DNA from: Thalassotalea algicola
GTDB lineage: Bacteria > Pseudomonadota > Gammaproteobacteria > Enterobacterales > Alteromonadaceae
Assembly: GCF_012932965.1 (NCBI RefSeq)
Contig: NZ_JABBXH010000009.1
Location: 24,004 to 88,003, forward strand
Direction of reading: 5' to 3'
Length of the DNA stretch: 64,000 nt
Under the pieces are notes generated by a model. That model was not told where the DNA came from and searched no databases. It worked only from the letters and a program-made list of their open reading frames with translations. This document shows positions 56,252 through 64,000 of the stretch, piece by piece (position 1 is the stretch's first letter; the number at the start of each line of letters is the position of its first letter). A program made the position numbers and the translations under genes.

Positions 56252-57304
56252 CTATGAAGTAGCTTTAGCATCAACTTCATCCTCACTAGAAAGTAATACC
56301 GCTAACCAGCGCCCTTCTTGAGAACTCTCTAGGCCAATTTTAATTATCATCGTCAATGGTACGGACAATAACATTCCCACGGTTCCTAATAACCATCCCC
56401 AAAAAATCAACGACAAAAACACGACCAATGTCGATAGTCCTAAACCTTTCCCCATATACCGAGGCTCAATCACATTACCCATCACAGTATTGATCACCAT
56501 GTAACCTAGGCCAATCCCGCCAGCTGCTGCGGGTCCAAGTTGCAGCACTGCAAGAGACATCGCTGGAACTGCAGCAATAATAGAACCTATATTAGGTATA
56601 TAGTTTAGTAAAAATGCTAAAACTCCCCACAGCAGGAAGAAGTCTAAACCTATAACCCACAGCATGAATGACACCAAAATACCGGTACCAATACTAACTA
56701 CTGTTTTAATCGCTAGATAGTGATTTACCGACTCCAAGAATCGATCAATTTGCTTTAAGCGCATTTCAGGATCATCTAATGCGAAATGCAATTTTCTTGG
56801 CAATGAAGACGCTTCAAACAGCATAAAGATAACGGTAATGATAATTAAAAATAAATTAGCCATTACGCCGCCAAGTCCACTAAGCATATCTGCAGCTAAA
56901 CCCATAGCAGCACCAGGATCAAAGTATTCAATTAATACTGCTGACGATATTGAAATGTTATATTCGGCTAACTTGCTAGTTACCCAAGAAAATTGCTCTT
57001 TTAGTTGAGCACGATACTCAGGAAGTAAGCCAGACAACTCATTTAACGAGTTACCGACAAGACCAGCAATAGATAACGCGATAGTGACGAACATTACAAT
57101 AACAAAAATGACAGAAATGCCCTTTGGTATCTTATATTCACTTGCTTTGGCCACAATTGGGTTGCAAATTATCGCAATAAATACTGACAAGAGAAACGGT
57201 ACCAAAATATTCGTCGCTGTTTTTATCCCCGCAAAAACAATAAAAATGGCTGCAATTACTACCAGCGCCTTTAATATCCCTGTCGAGGTTTCGTTAATTC
57301 CCAT
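56252..57304 (-). CDS. AI-2E family transporter (PerM/TqsA-like permease)
   Basis: 350 residues with about eight hydrophobic segments. The signature region FFLLWGVLAFLLNYIPNIGSIIAAVPAM and VEPRYMGKGLGLSTLVVFLSLIFWGWLLGTVGMLLSVPLT is typical of the family (UPF0118), whose members export autoinducer-2 or other small molecules, or exchange sodium and protons. No luxS or lsr gene is seen nearby, so no signalling role is assumed. Confidence 0.88.
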   Translation of the reverse strand: MGINETSTGILKALVVIAAIFIVFAGIKTATNILVPFLLSVFIAIICNPIVAKASEYKIPKGISVIFVIVMFVTIALSIAGLVGNSLNELSGLLPEYRAQLKEQFSWVTSKLAEYNISISSAVLIEYFDPGAAMGLAADMLSGLGGVMANLFLIIITVIFMLFEASSLPRKLHFALDDPEMRLKQIDRFLESVNHYLAIKTVVSIGTGILVSFMLWVIGLDFFLLWGVLAFLLNYIPNIGSIIAAVPAMSLAVLQLGPAAAGGIGLGYMVINTVMGNVIEPRYMGKGLGLSTLVVFLSLIFWGWLLGTVGMLLSVPLTMIIKIGLESSQEGRWLAVLLSSEDEVDAKATS

Positions 57305-57424
57305 ATAGCTACTAATCCAGTCTAATTTGTAGCTATCTTCTGGTTAAACAAAACAAAAATCAACGAATTTATCTTTTGAACTACACTATAGTTAAACCTC
57401 TATTGTCATTAAAAGAGTTAACCT

Positions 57425-58330
57425 GTGAATGAAAAACTACATTTACTTATAACTGGTGGTACCGGTTTTATAGGCTCGAACTATATAAAACGGTTTCAAA
57501 ATAAGTATCAAATAACCGTTTTGACTCGCCAGCCAGATACGGCAAACTTACCGAAATCTGTAGCGCTTATAACTTCATTAAATGAACTAGAAAATTTAGA
57601 TGAGTTTGATGCAATCATCAACTTGCAGGGCGAAGCTATATTTGGAAAACGTTGGAGTCATCAACAAAAAAAAGAACTTGAGGATAGCCGTACTTTTGTC
57701 ACTCAAACATTATCGACGTTAATACAAAACTCGACAAACCCGCCTATTGTATTTATATCAGGCTCTGCTATAGGTTTTTATGGCAGGCAAAAAAATGACA
57801 AAATTGTGGAAGAAGGGTCGAATGAGCCATTTAGAGAATTTAGCCATCAACTGTGTAAAAAATGGGAAAAGGCGGCACTTAGAGCCCACAAAGCAACTCG
57901 CGTCTGCTTACTAAGAACAGGTATAGTTCTAGGTATTAACGGTGGAGCACTTTCAGAAATGCTGCCTTCATTTAAGCTTGGTTTGGGCGCAATAATAGCT
58001 GACGGTCAGCAAAAAATGTCGTGGATACATATTGACGATGTAATTTGCGCAATTGATTACATTATCACCCATGAATCTTTGGAAGGTCCAATAAACTTAA
58101 CAGCCCCTAATCCAGTATCGAATGAAATCTTTTCAAAAACGCTGGCTAGCGCCCTCAATAAACCGTGCTTTATAAAACTACCTGAGTTTGTCGCTCGAAT
58201 AATTTTAGGCGAAGCATGTGATTTAGTGTGTTTTGGCCAACATGTTATACCCAAAAAGTTGCAAGAAGAGGGGTTCGAATTTTATTACCCTTCGATAAAG
58301 GAAGCACTGAGTAATTTACTTACTCAGTGA
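57425..58330 (+). CDS. TIGR01777 family NAD-dependent epimerase/dehydratase-like protein
   Basis: 301 residues with an N-terminal Rossmann motif (LLITGGTGFIGSNYIKRF), VFISGSAIGFYGR and PNPVSNEIFSKTLASAL, and the C-terminal DUF1731 region, matching the E. coli YfcH-type protein of unknown function. A GTG start at 57425 with AGAG upstream is used. It converges on ybbP with a 27-nt gap. Confidence 0.88.
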   Translation: MNEKLHLLITGGTGFIGSNYIKRFQNKYQITVLTRQPDTANLPKSVALITSLNELENLDEFDAIINLQGEAIFGKRWSHQQKKELEDSRTFVTQTLSTLIQNSTNPPIVFISGSAIGFYGRQKNDKIVEEGSNEPFREFSHQLCKKWEKAALRAHKATRVCLLRTGIVLGINGGALSEMLPSFKLGLGAIIADGQQKMSWIHIDDVICAIDYIITHESLEGPINLTAPNPVSNEIFSKTLASALNKPCFIKLPEFVARIILGEACDLVCFGQHVIPKKLQEEGFEFYYPSIKEALSNLLTQ

Positions 58331-58357
58331 TTTAATCGAACGCATACGAAATGTGCG

Positions 58358-60859
58358 TTACATCGTTCGACGAATAAGCGTAACACTAGACATATTAAGT
58401 AATCGCCAACAGCTTATCATCCCCATAACACCAACAAATGTTGCACCTGCAACCATACCAATCCCCCAGTATTCAAGATGAAAACTTGCCGACATTTTGA
58501 ATACTTGAGTTTGAATAAAGTAAACCGCTATTTCCATTGCCATGCCTGCCATAAGGCCAGCAACTAGCCCTAAACAAACAAATTCCAATAACACGCTATT
58601 TTTTAACAAACTCCCTTTAGCGCCTAAGGTACGCAAAATAGCAATCTCACGCTCACGCTCTTCCATACTTGCTTGAACTTGAGCAATAAGCACCAAAGAA
58701 CCCGCTATAACAACCATTACTAATATAAACTCAATAGCGAGTGATACTTGGTCAATAACACTGCGTAATTGGCCAATCATCGCTTCAACGTCAATCATTG
58801 AAATAGTAGGATATTGCGCTAAAAATCGATTAAATGACTGGACTTTTTCAGGCTCTACAAAATGTGAAGAGATATAAGTAGCAGGAAAGTCTGACAACAC
58901 TTGCGGGTTAAAAATCATAAAGAAGTTAGGCTGTAAAGATTGCCAATCAACCTTCCTAATACTTGTCACTTCTACAACAAAGTTTTCACTGCCTATTTGA
59001 AATCCTAGACTATCGCCAACATTAATATCGAGACGCTCAGCAACACCACTTTCTACGGAAACTTGCGCCTTATCTTCCTCTGCGCTATACCATTGCCCAC
59101 TAATAATTTCATTATTATCTGGAAGGTTTGTTCGCCAAGTTAAATTGAGTTCCCTTCCAACACCACGTCGTTGCTGCTCCGGATCTTTATCTTCTTCTTT
59201 AGAGACATCACTAGTCACCGAGTCTTGGTTAATTGCTGTTAAACGGCCACGAACAACTGGATACAAACCACTACCAGGAATAGCTAATTCTTCCATAAAT
59301 TGATTAACGCTATCGACCTGCTGTTCACTTATATTAATTAAAAACCGATTAGCAGTATTATCTGGAAGCTGCGCCTGCCACTGCCCTATTAAATCGCTAC
59401 GGATGACAACAATTAGCAACAGCAATTTTATCGCTATTGTAAAGCTTACCAATTGAACACTATTTTCCTTTGCTCGTCTTTTTAAGTTAGCAAAAGCTAA
59501 ATGCAATGCACGCCCTGATTTACTACCAACGCTTCTTCCTGCACTTACGAACGCTTGACCAAGTACAAGCAGAATAATTGAAACTAACGCTCCGCCTCCC
59601 AATAGAACGACACTCTTTAACCAATCACGGCTAAATAAATGCAGCAAGGTATAGAGTGCTAAAATAGCAGGCAACATTTGAAGGTAATGAAAGGTGTTGT
59701 GCTCAAATCCACGAATAACCGCTAAAGGTTTAATAGTTACCAATTGTTTAAGTGGCGCAATAGCAAAAGCAACTGAGCAAAGAACACCGGTTATAATTGC
59801 TATGACTAACGGCTCCATCATCGAGACGCGAGTGGTTAATTCAAATTGCTCTTGCATGGTATTCAAACCAATTTCTTGCAATACATAGCCAATAAGTAGA
59901 CCAGCGCCTACGGATATCGCACTGAGTAGCCCCCAGTGTAAAAAATACAGCTTAGTTATATGTCGCTGACTTGCCCCCATAGCCTTGAACACTGCCACCA
60001 TAGGTTGATGTCGCTGTCCATAACGCCTACTAGCAACAGCTACGGCTACCGCAGCCAACACAATGCCTAGCATGCTAGCTAACGTTAAATATTGCTCAGC
60101 AGAATCAAGAGAAGCAGAAAGCGCCGAACGACTTGATTGAATATCATACCAGCGCTGCGTTTCATTGACTTGTGGCTTAATCCACTCTTCAAATTCTTCT
60201 ATTGCATCAGACTCACCTGCAAATAATGCTTTATAACCTAAACGACTACCCGGTTGAATCAACTCTGTCTTAGGCATGTCTTTGACGTTTAAAATAAGCG
60301 CCGGTCCAGAAGTAAACACACTAAATGACGCATCTGGCATTTGCTTTATCACACCGGCGACTTCTAGTGGAGCCATGCCTACTTCAAGGTTCTCGCCAAT
60401 TGTGATACCAAGAATATCTAGTAGCTTTTGTTCAACCCATATCTGCCCAGGCTTAGGTGCTTTTTGCTCTTTCACTCCACCTTGAACATTTTGAATGAGT
60501 AGTTCACCTCTTAAGGGGTACTTATCACCAACCGCGCTAATTTCCGCTAATTGTAATTTGTCATTAGCAAATACCATTGACCCCATTTCGAGCTTAAGTG
60601 CTGATTCCAAACCGAGCTCATCACTTTTTGCCAAGATACTCTCTTCAATTGGCTGCGAAGAACGAAAAACTCTATCTGCCGCAATAAAGCTAGTGCTTTT
60701 GCTTAATATTGCAGCCTGAATTTGATGAGAAAAGCCGGATAAAGAAAATACCGTCGCTACTGCGAGCACAATGGCTAGAAAAATAATGGTCAGCTCGCCA
60801 CGACGAAGCTCATGCCCAAGTAATCGTAGCGACTGCTTGATCCAAACATTGTTACTCAT
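58358..60859 (-). CDS. ybbP: ABC transporter permease of the YbbP family
   Basis: 833 residues with an N-terminal transmembrane helix, large extracytoplasmic domain and two FtsX-like permease domains (helices near 265-400 and 710-820, for example LVMVVIAGSLVLIAQVQASMEEREREIAILRTLGAKGSLL). It pairs with YbbA; the pair belongs to the MacB-like type VII ABC group, thought to move lipophilic substrates or act mechanically across the envelope. Its 5' end overlaps ybbA's 3' end by 8 nt. Confidence 0.9.
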   Translation of the reverse strand: MSNNVWIKQSLRLLGHELRRGELTIIFLAIVLAVATVFSLSGFSHQIQAAILSKSTSFIAADRVFRSSQPIEESILAKSDELGLESALKLEMGSMVFANDKLQLAEISAVGDKYPLRGELLIQNVQGGVKEQKAPKPGQIWVEQKLLDILGITIGENLEVGMAPLEVAGVIKQMPDASFSVFTSGPALILNVKDMPKTELIQPGSRLGYKALFAGESDAIEEFEEWIKPQVNETQRWYDIQSSRSALSASLDSAEQYLTLASMLGIVLAAVAVAVASRRYGQRHQPMVAVFKAMGASQRHITKLYFLHWGLLSAISVGAGLLIGYVLQEIGLNTMQEQFELTTRVSMMEPLVIAIITGVLCSVAFAIAPLKQLVTIKPLAVIRGFEHNTFHYLQMLPAILALYTLLHLFSRDWLKSVVLLGGGALVSIILLVLGQAFVSAGRSVGSKSGRALHLAFANLKRRAKENSVQLVSFTIAIKLLLLIVVIRSDLIGQWQAQLPDNTANRFLINISEQQVDSVNQFMEELAIPGSGLYPVVRGRLTAINQDSVTSDVSKEEDKDPEQQRRGVGRELNLTWRTNLPDNNEIISGQWYSAEEDKAQVSVESGVAERLDINVGDSLGFQIGSENFVVEVTSIRKVDWQSLQPNFFMIFNPQVLSDFPATYISSHFVEPEKVQSFNRFLAQYPTISMIDVEAMIGQLRSVIDQVSLAIEFILVMVVIAGSLVLIAQVQASMEEREREIAILRTLGAKGSLLKNSVLLEFVCLGLVAGLMAGMAMEIAVYFIQTQVFKMSASFHLEYWGIGMVAGATFVGVMGMISCWRLLNMSSVTLIRRTM

Positions 60860-61574
60860 TGACTGTCCTTAACTTACTTAACGTTTCGGCTGAGTCATCA
60901 ACTAACCTACCACCATCAACAATTACTTTTCGACCACAGCGATCCGCTAGCTTTTCATCATGTGTCACCAAAATTAATGTGGTGCCATTTTGTTTATTTA
61001 AGTCAAAAAGCAATTCAGTAATGTGTAATCCTGTTTTGCTATCCAAATTACCAGTTGGTTCATCTGCAAACAAAATATCAGGCTGAGTAATAAACGCTCG
61101 TGCTATCGCTACACGTTGTTGCTCACCACCCGACATCTGTGACGGAAAATGATTTAATCTATCGGCTAAATCAACCTGTTCCAGTAACGCTTTCGCTCGT
61201 TGTTCTGCATTTGGCAACTGAGCCAACTCTGCTGGTAACATGACATTTTCCAATGCAGTTAAGCTACTGACCAATAAGAATTGCTGAAAAATAAACCCAA
61301 CATGTTTTGCTCTTATTGCACTTCTTTGTTCTTCATCCATGGTATGAATAGCTTGGCCTTTTAGCTCAATTCGACCACCACTAGGTAAATCTAATCCCGC
61401 TAATAAAGAGAGCAAAGTCGTCTTGCCTGATCCCGAGGCGCCAACAATTGCTAACGTTTCTCCTGCGCTAACGGCTAGATTTATGTCGGATAAAAGGTCT
61501 AAAATATGGTTTTCCAATGTCACCGATTTAGTTAAATCGCTGACTTTTAAAATAATATCGGACTCTGAATTCAT
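60852..61574 (-). CDS. ybbA: ABC transporter ATP-binding protein YbbA
   Basis: 240 residues with Walker A GASGSGKTTLLSLL, signature MSGGEQQRVAIARAF, Walker B ILFADEPTGNLDSKTG and a switch His in LILVTHDEKLA. It is the ATPase partner of YbbP. The ATG at 61574 follows GAGAAG at about 11 nt; a GTG four codons earlier is too close to that site. Its start codon shares two bases with the tesA start on the opposite strand. Confidence 0.93.
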   Translation of the reverse strand: MNSESDIILKVSDLTKSVTLENHILDLLSDINLAVSAGETLAIVGASGSGKTTLLSLLAGLDLPSGGRIELKGQAIHTMDEEQRSAIRAKHVGFIFQQFLLVSSLTALENVMLPAELAQLPNAEQRAKALLEQVDLADRLNHFPSQMSGGEQQRVAIARAFITQPDILFADEPTGNLDSKTGLHITELLFDLNKQNGTTLILVTHDEKLADRCGRKVIVDGGRLVDDSAETLSKLRTVNE

Positions 61575-62199
61575 GTTTATACGCACTTCTCAAGGTTTAA
61601 TGACTATATTACTACTGCTATTTAGTTTTCATGCAATAGCTAATTCTCGTATTTTATTATTAGGTGATAGCCTTAGTGCAAGCTATGGAATGCAACAAGA
61701 CCAAGGTTGGGTTCACCTATTGAATCAACAACTAGAAACGAATAATTCAGGCTTCCAGATCATTAATGCTAGCATAAGCGGAGAAACGACAGGAGGCGGT
61801 TTATCTCGCCTACCGGGAATTCTATCGAAACAAACTTTTGATTATCTACTTATTGAGCTAGGTGGAAATGACGGCCTTAGGGGCTTTCCAACTGATGTAA
61901 TTAAGAATAATTTGTTACAAATTATCCAATTAGCAAAAGAGAAAAACATACCGGTATGGCTTATGGAAATAAAAATCCCACCAAACTATGGACCAAGATA
62001 CAATAAAATGTTCGCCAATGTATTTAATGAAGTAGCAAGTGAAACCGAAACTCCTTTACTACCGTTTTTCTTAGAAGCTATCGCTATTGAACCAAAGTTA
62101 ATGCAAAGCGATGGCATTCATCCAAATATTGAAGCACAACCAATGATAGTTGAATTAATGAATAAAACATTAACTAACGCCATTAAAGGTTTACGCTAG
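61573..62199 (+). CDS. tesA: Acyl-CoA thioesterase I / lysophospholipase L1, periplasmic (TesA)
   Basis: 208 residues from the ATG at 61573 (MFIRTSQGLMTILLLLFSFHAIAN), a signal peptide with a basic residue. An alternative start at 61600 with AAGG upstream is possible. It is an SGNH hydrolase: RILLLGDSLSASYGM (nucleophile Ser), GGNDGLRG and SDGIHPN with Asp and His. It hydrolyses thioesters, lysophospholipids and some esters in the periplasm. It is divergent from ybbA, an arrangement conserved from E. coli. The antiporter gene overlaps its stop by one base. Confidence 0.93.
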   Translation: MFIRTSQGLMTILLLLFSFHAIANSRILLLGDSLSASYGMQQDQGWVHLLNQQLETNNSGFQIINASISGETTGGGLSRLPGILSKQTFDYLLIELGGNDGLRGFPTDVIKNNLLQIIQLAKEKNIPVWLMEIKIPPNYGPRYNKMFANVFNEVASETETPLLPFFLEAIAIEPKLMQSDGIHPNIEAQPMIVELMNKTLTNAIKGLR

Positions 62200-63782
62200 T
62201 GGAATTCATTTGGATATTATTTGCGTTTTGCTGTGGTTTAGCCGCTAAACTTATTGCTTTGCCGCCATCAATAGGCTATTTGCTCGCAGGGTTCGTTCTA
62301 CACTTTATGGGCTTAGAAGCTGATAGTTACCTATCTACGTTAGCTAACTTAGGCATCACCTTGATGCTATTCACCATAGGCTTAAAACTGAACGTAAAAG
62401 ATCTAACTAAAAATGAAGTTTGGATGGGAGCGTTTAGCCACACCAGCATTTGGCTTATTGTTGTTATCGCTTTTGTAAAATTGATTAGTTTTGTGGGTTT
62501 GTATTATTTTGCCTCATTAAGCTTTGAGTTAGCTTTATTAATTGCATTCGCCTTAAGTTTTAGTAGTACGGTCTGCGTCGTAAAATTGCTCGAAGAGCAA
62601 GGTGAAATGCGAACTCGTCATGGTAAGCTGGCGATTGGTGTACTGGTAATGCAAGATGTAATAGCCGTTGCATTTTTAGTGATAGCCACAGGAAAACTGC
62701 CGAGTATGTGGGCTTTAGCCTTACTCGGACTCTTTTTTGTCAAGCCTCTATTAAATAAAGTCATTGCTTCTGTTGGCCATGGTGAATTAATTCCGCTAAC
62801 AGGGTTCTTTTTAGCGCTCGGGAGTTATGAATTATTTGAGTTAGTAAAAATAAAAGGAGATTTAGGTGCACTACTCATGGGAATGTTCCTTGCTAGCCAT
62901 CCTAAAGCCAGCGAAATAAACAAAGCCTTACTTAATTTTAAAGATTTGTTCTTGATAGGCTTTTTCTTGCTTATTGGATTTACGGCATTGCCAACTTGGG
63001 AAATGCTAGGCATTGCCCTAGTAATTTGTTTACTACTACCAATAAAATTTGCAATGTTCTTTATGCTGTTTAGTGTCTTAAAGCTAAAAACACGTTCAGC
63101 CTTTTTATCGGCAATGGTATTAACAAACTTCAGTGAGTTTGGGTTAATTGTCGCCTCATTGAGCGTTGATAATGGCTGGCTCAGTAAAGAATGGTTAGTT
63201 ATCTTAGCCTTAACCGTATCTGTTTCGTTTGTATTCACTAATGTGATCTACCGCTTCTCTGAACAAATTTATGCCTTCTACAAACCATTGTTAGAAAAAT
63301 TTGAACGCAAAACACGCTTAGCTGAAGATATTTTTGTTCAACCATGCAATGCCCCCATCGTCGTTGTTGGTATGGGCCGAGTTGGTATGGGTGCATATAA
63401 CGCGTTAAGTCATCAAGTAGGTGCTCAGGTATGGGGCCTAGATGCAGACCGAAGCAAAGTAGACTGGCTGAATGAAGAGCATGTGCAAGCATTTTACGGC
63501 GATGCTGAATCAAGAGACTTTTGGGAAACACTCGATTTAAGCCAATTAAAACTGGTTATGATCGCCGTTCCTGCAGTGCAAGATGCAATTAATATCACAA
63601 CCCAGCTGCGCATGGTAAATTATAAGGGGCAAATTGCGGCAATAGCCCGCTTTGATGATGAGCGAGAGCAATTGCATGCATTAGGTATCGATAAAGTATT
63701 TAACTTCTACAATGAAGCTGGTGTTGGTTTTGCTGAAGAAAGTTTAGAAATGCTTAACCACAAAGAGCCTGCATTAATCTGA
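62199..63782 (+). CDS. CPA2 family cation:proton antiporter with TrkA-N domain
   Basis: 527 residues. About twelve membrane segments of the KefB/KefC/YbaL fold (AFALSFSSTVCVVKLLEEQGEMRTRHGKLAIGVLVMQDVIA) are followed by a cytoplasmic TrkA-N nucleotide-binding domain (APIVVVGMGRVGMGAYNALS, about 383-520). KefBC relatives are potassium efflux systems gated by glutathione, but no ancillary KefFG gene is nearby and the sequence is closer in layout to YbaL. GTG start at 62199 overlaps the tesA stop. The terminator at 63872 follows. Confidence 0.88.
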   Translation: MEFIWILFAFCCGLAAKLIALPPSIGYLLAGFVLHFMGLEADSYLSTLANLGITLMLFTIGLKLNVKDLTKNEVWMGAFSHTSIWLIVVIAFVKLISFVGLYYFASLSFELALLIAFALSFSSTVCVVKLLEEQGEMRTRHGKLAIGVLVMQDVIAVAFLVIATGKLPSMWALALLGLFFVKPLLNKVIASVGHGELIPLTGFFLALGSYELFELVKIKGDLGALLMGMFLASHPKASEINKALLNFKDLFLIGFFLLIGFTALPTWEMLGIALVICLLLPIKFAMFFMLFSVLKLKTRSAFLSAMVLTNFSEFGLIVASLSVDNGWLSKEWLVILALTVSVSFVFTNVIYRFSEQIYAFYKPLLEKFERKTRLAEDIFVQPCNAPIVVVGMGRVGMGAYNALSHQVGAQVWGLDADRSKVDWLNEEHVQAFYGDAESRDFWETLDLSQLKLVMIAVPAVQDAINITTQLRMVNYKGQIAAIARFDDEREQLHALGIDKVFNFYNEAGVGFAEESLEMLNHKEPALI

Positions 63783-63871
63783 TTTAAGCGTCCAAAAATG
63801 TCATAAAAGCTAAGCACTGTTTAGCTTTTATGACTGTTTACCAATCAATATTCAATTAAATTTCAGGTAAT

Positions 63872-63900
63872 AAAAAAGCCGACATAACGTCGGCTTTTTT
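63872..63900. terminator. Terminator between the antiporter gene and tRNA-Glu (bidirectional)
   Basis: AAAAAAGCCGAC (63872-63883), loop ATAAC, GTCGGCTTTTTT (63889-63900). It ends both the antiporter gene and the tRNA transcript coming from the right. Confidence 0.93.
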
Positions 63901-63906
63901 AATTAG

Positions 63907-63982
63907 TGGCATCCCGTAGGGGATTTGAACCCCTGTTACCGCCGTGAAAGGGCGGTGTCCTAGGCCTCTAGACGAACGGGAC
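63907..63982 (-). tRNA. tRNA-Glu (anticodon TTC)
   Basis: 76 nt on the minus strand, from GTCCCGT at the 5' end to an encoded GCCA at the 3' end. The anticodon loop CCTTTCACG carries TTC (Glu); the T arm has GGTTCAAATCC, and the acceptor pairs GTCCCGT with ACGGGAT. It is close to E. coli tRNA-Glu. Such loci often hold further tRNA copies; the window ends 18 nt later. Confidence 0.97.
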
Positions 63983-64000
63983 ACTAAAACTTTAACGAGC

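Noticed and set aside
58336..58370. Inverted repeats TCGAACG/CGTTCGA and AACGCA/TGCGTT at the ybbP 3' end
   Set aside because: The two pairings exclude each other and overlap the ybbP stop region; no T-run, so no terminator is called.

Overview
The window is chromosomal DNA of a marine gammaproteobacterium. Gene content and order (fused TrpCF, trp operon beside trpH-yciO-scpAB-rluB, rnd-ycgL-ycgM-ycgN, mfd-csiV, divergent tesA/ybbAP) point to the Alteromonadales, most likely a Colwelliaceae member (Colwellia/Thalassotalea-like). This placement rests on gene content and was not tested by search.

Regions: (1) 1-5480, accessory metabolism: a truncated AGCS amino-acid symporter, an M9 collagenase lipoprotein, a trans-3-hydroxy-L-proline dehydratase, a small periplasmic binding protein and a MerR-methyltransferase fusion. 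(2) 5481-11320, an AT-rich block of small, mostly unknown genes. It has one convincing VCR-like integron attC site (6612-6717), a second probable one (9585-9682) and possible remnants, but no integrase. It ends with an HAD phosphatase overlapping a subclass B1 metallo-beta-lactamase that resembles the IMP group. (3) 11420-15445 (minus), a three-gene unit: peptide transporter, pyrroline-2-carboxylate reductase-like enzyme, Xaa-Pro aminopeptidase. (4) 15576-26965, housekeeping genes: pntAB, gamma-carbonic anhydrase, ycgN-ycgM-mltB-ycgL-rnd, rluB-scpB-scpA-yciO-trpH. (5) 26966-35056, the trp operon: a classical attenuator with leader peptide, a second Trp-rich mini-ORF, a type I-beta DAHP synthase, then trpE-G-D-CF-B-A. 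(6) 35075-50330: DUF4124 and DUF4397 proteins, a DJ-1/PfpI protein, mfd-csiV-DUF1244, cysB, a coiled-coil protein, an RRF-like protein, topA and a ureohydrolase. (7) 50331-63982: deaD with a structured leader, a Big_1-repeat lipoprotein, a DAACS symporter, an AI-2E-family permease, a TIGR01777 epimerase, ybbP-ybbA/tesA, a CPA2 antiporter and tRNA-Glu.

The most interesting inference is a two-locus collagen-utilisation system. Secreted collagenase, peptide uptake, Xaa-Pro cleavage and the two-step route from trans-3-hydroxyproline to proline are all present. The collagenase/dehydratase intergenic region and the transporter-operon promoter region share a 13-base element, TATATTGTATACA, with a palindromic TTGTATACAA-type core. 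The cassette-like block and the beta-lactamase lie between the two halves. The other notable points are the IMP-like beta-lactamase, the attC sites without an integrase, and the second Trp-rich mini-ORF in the trp leader.
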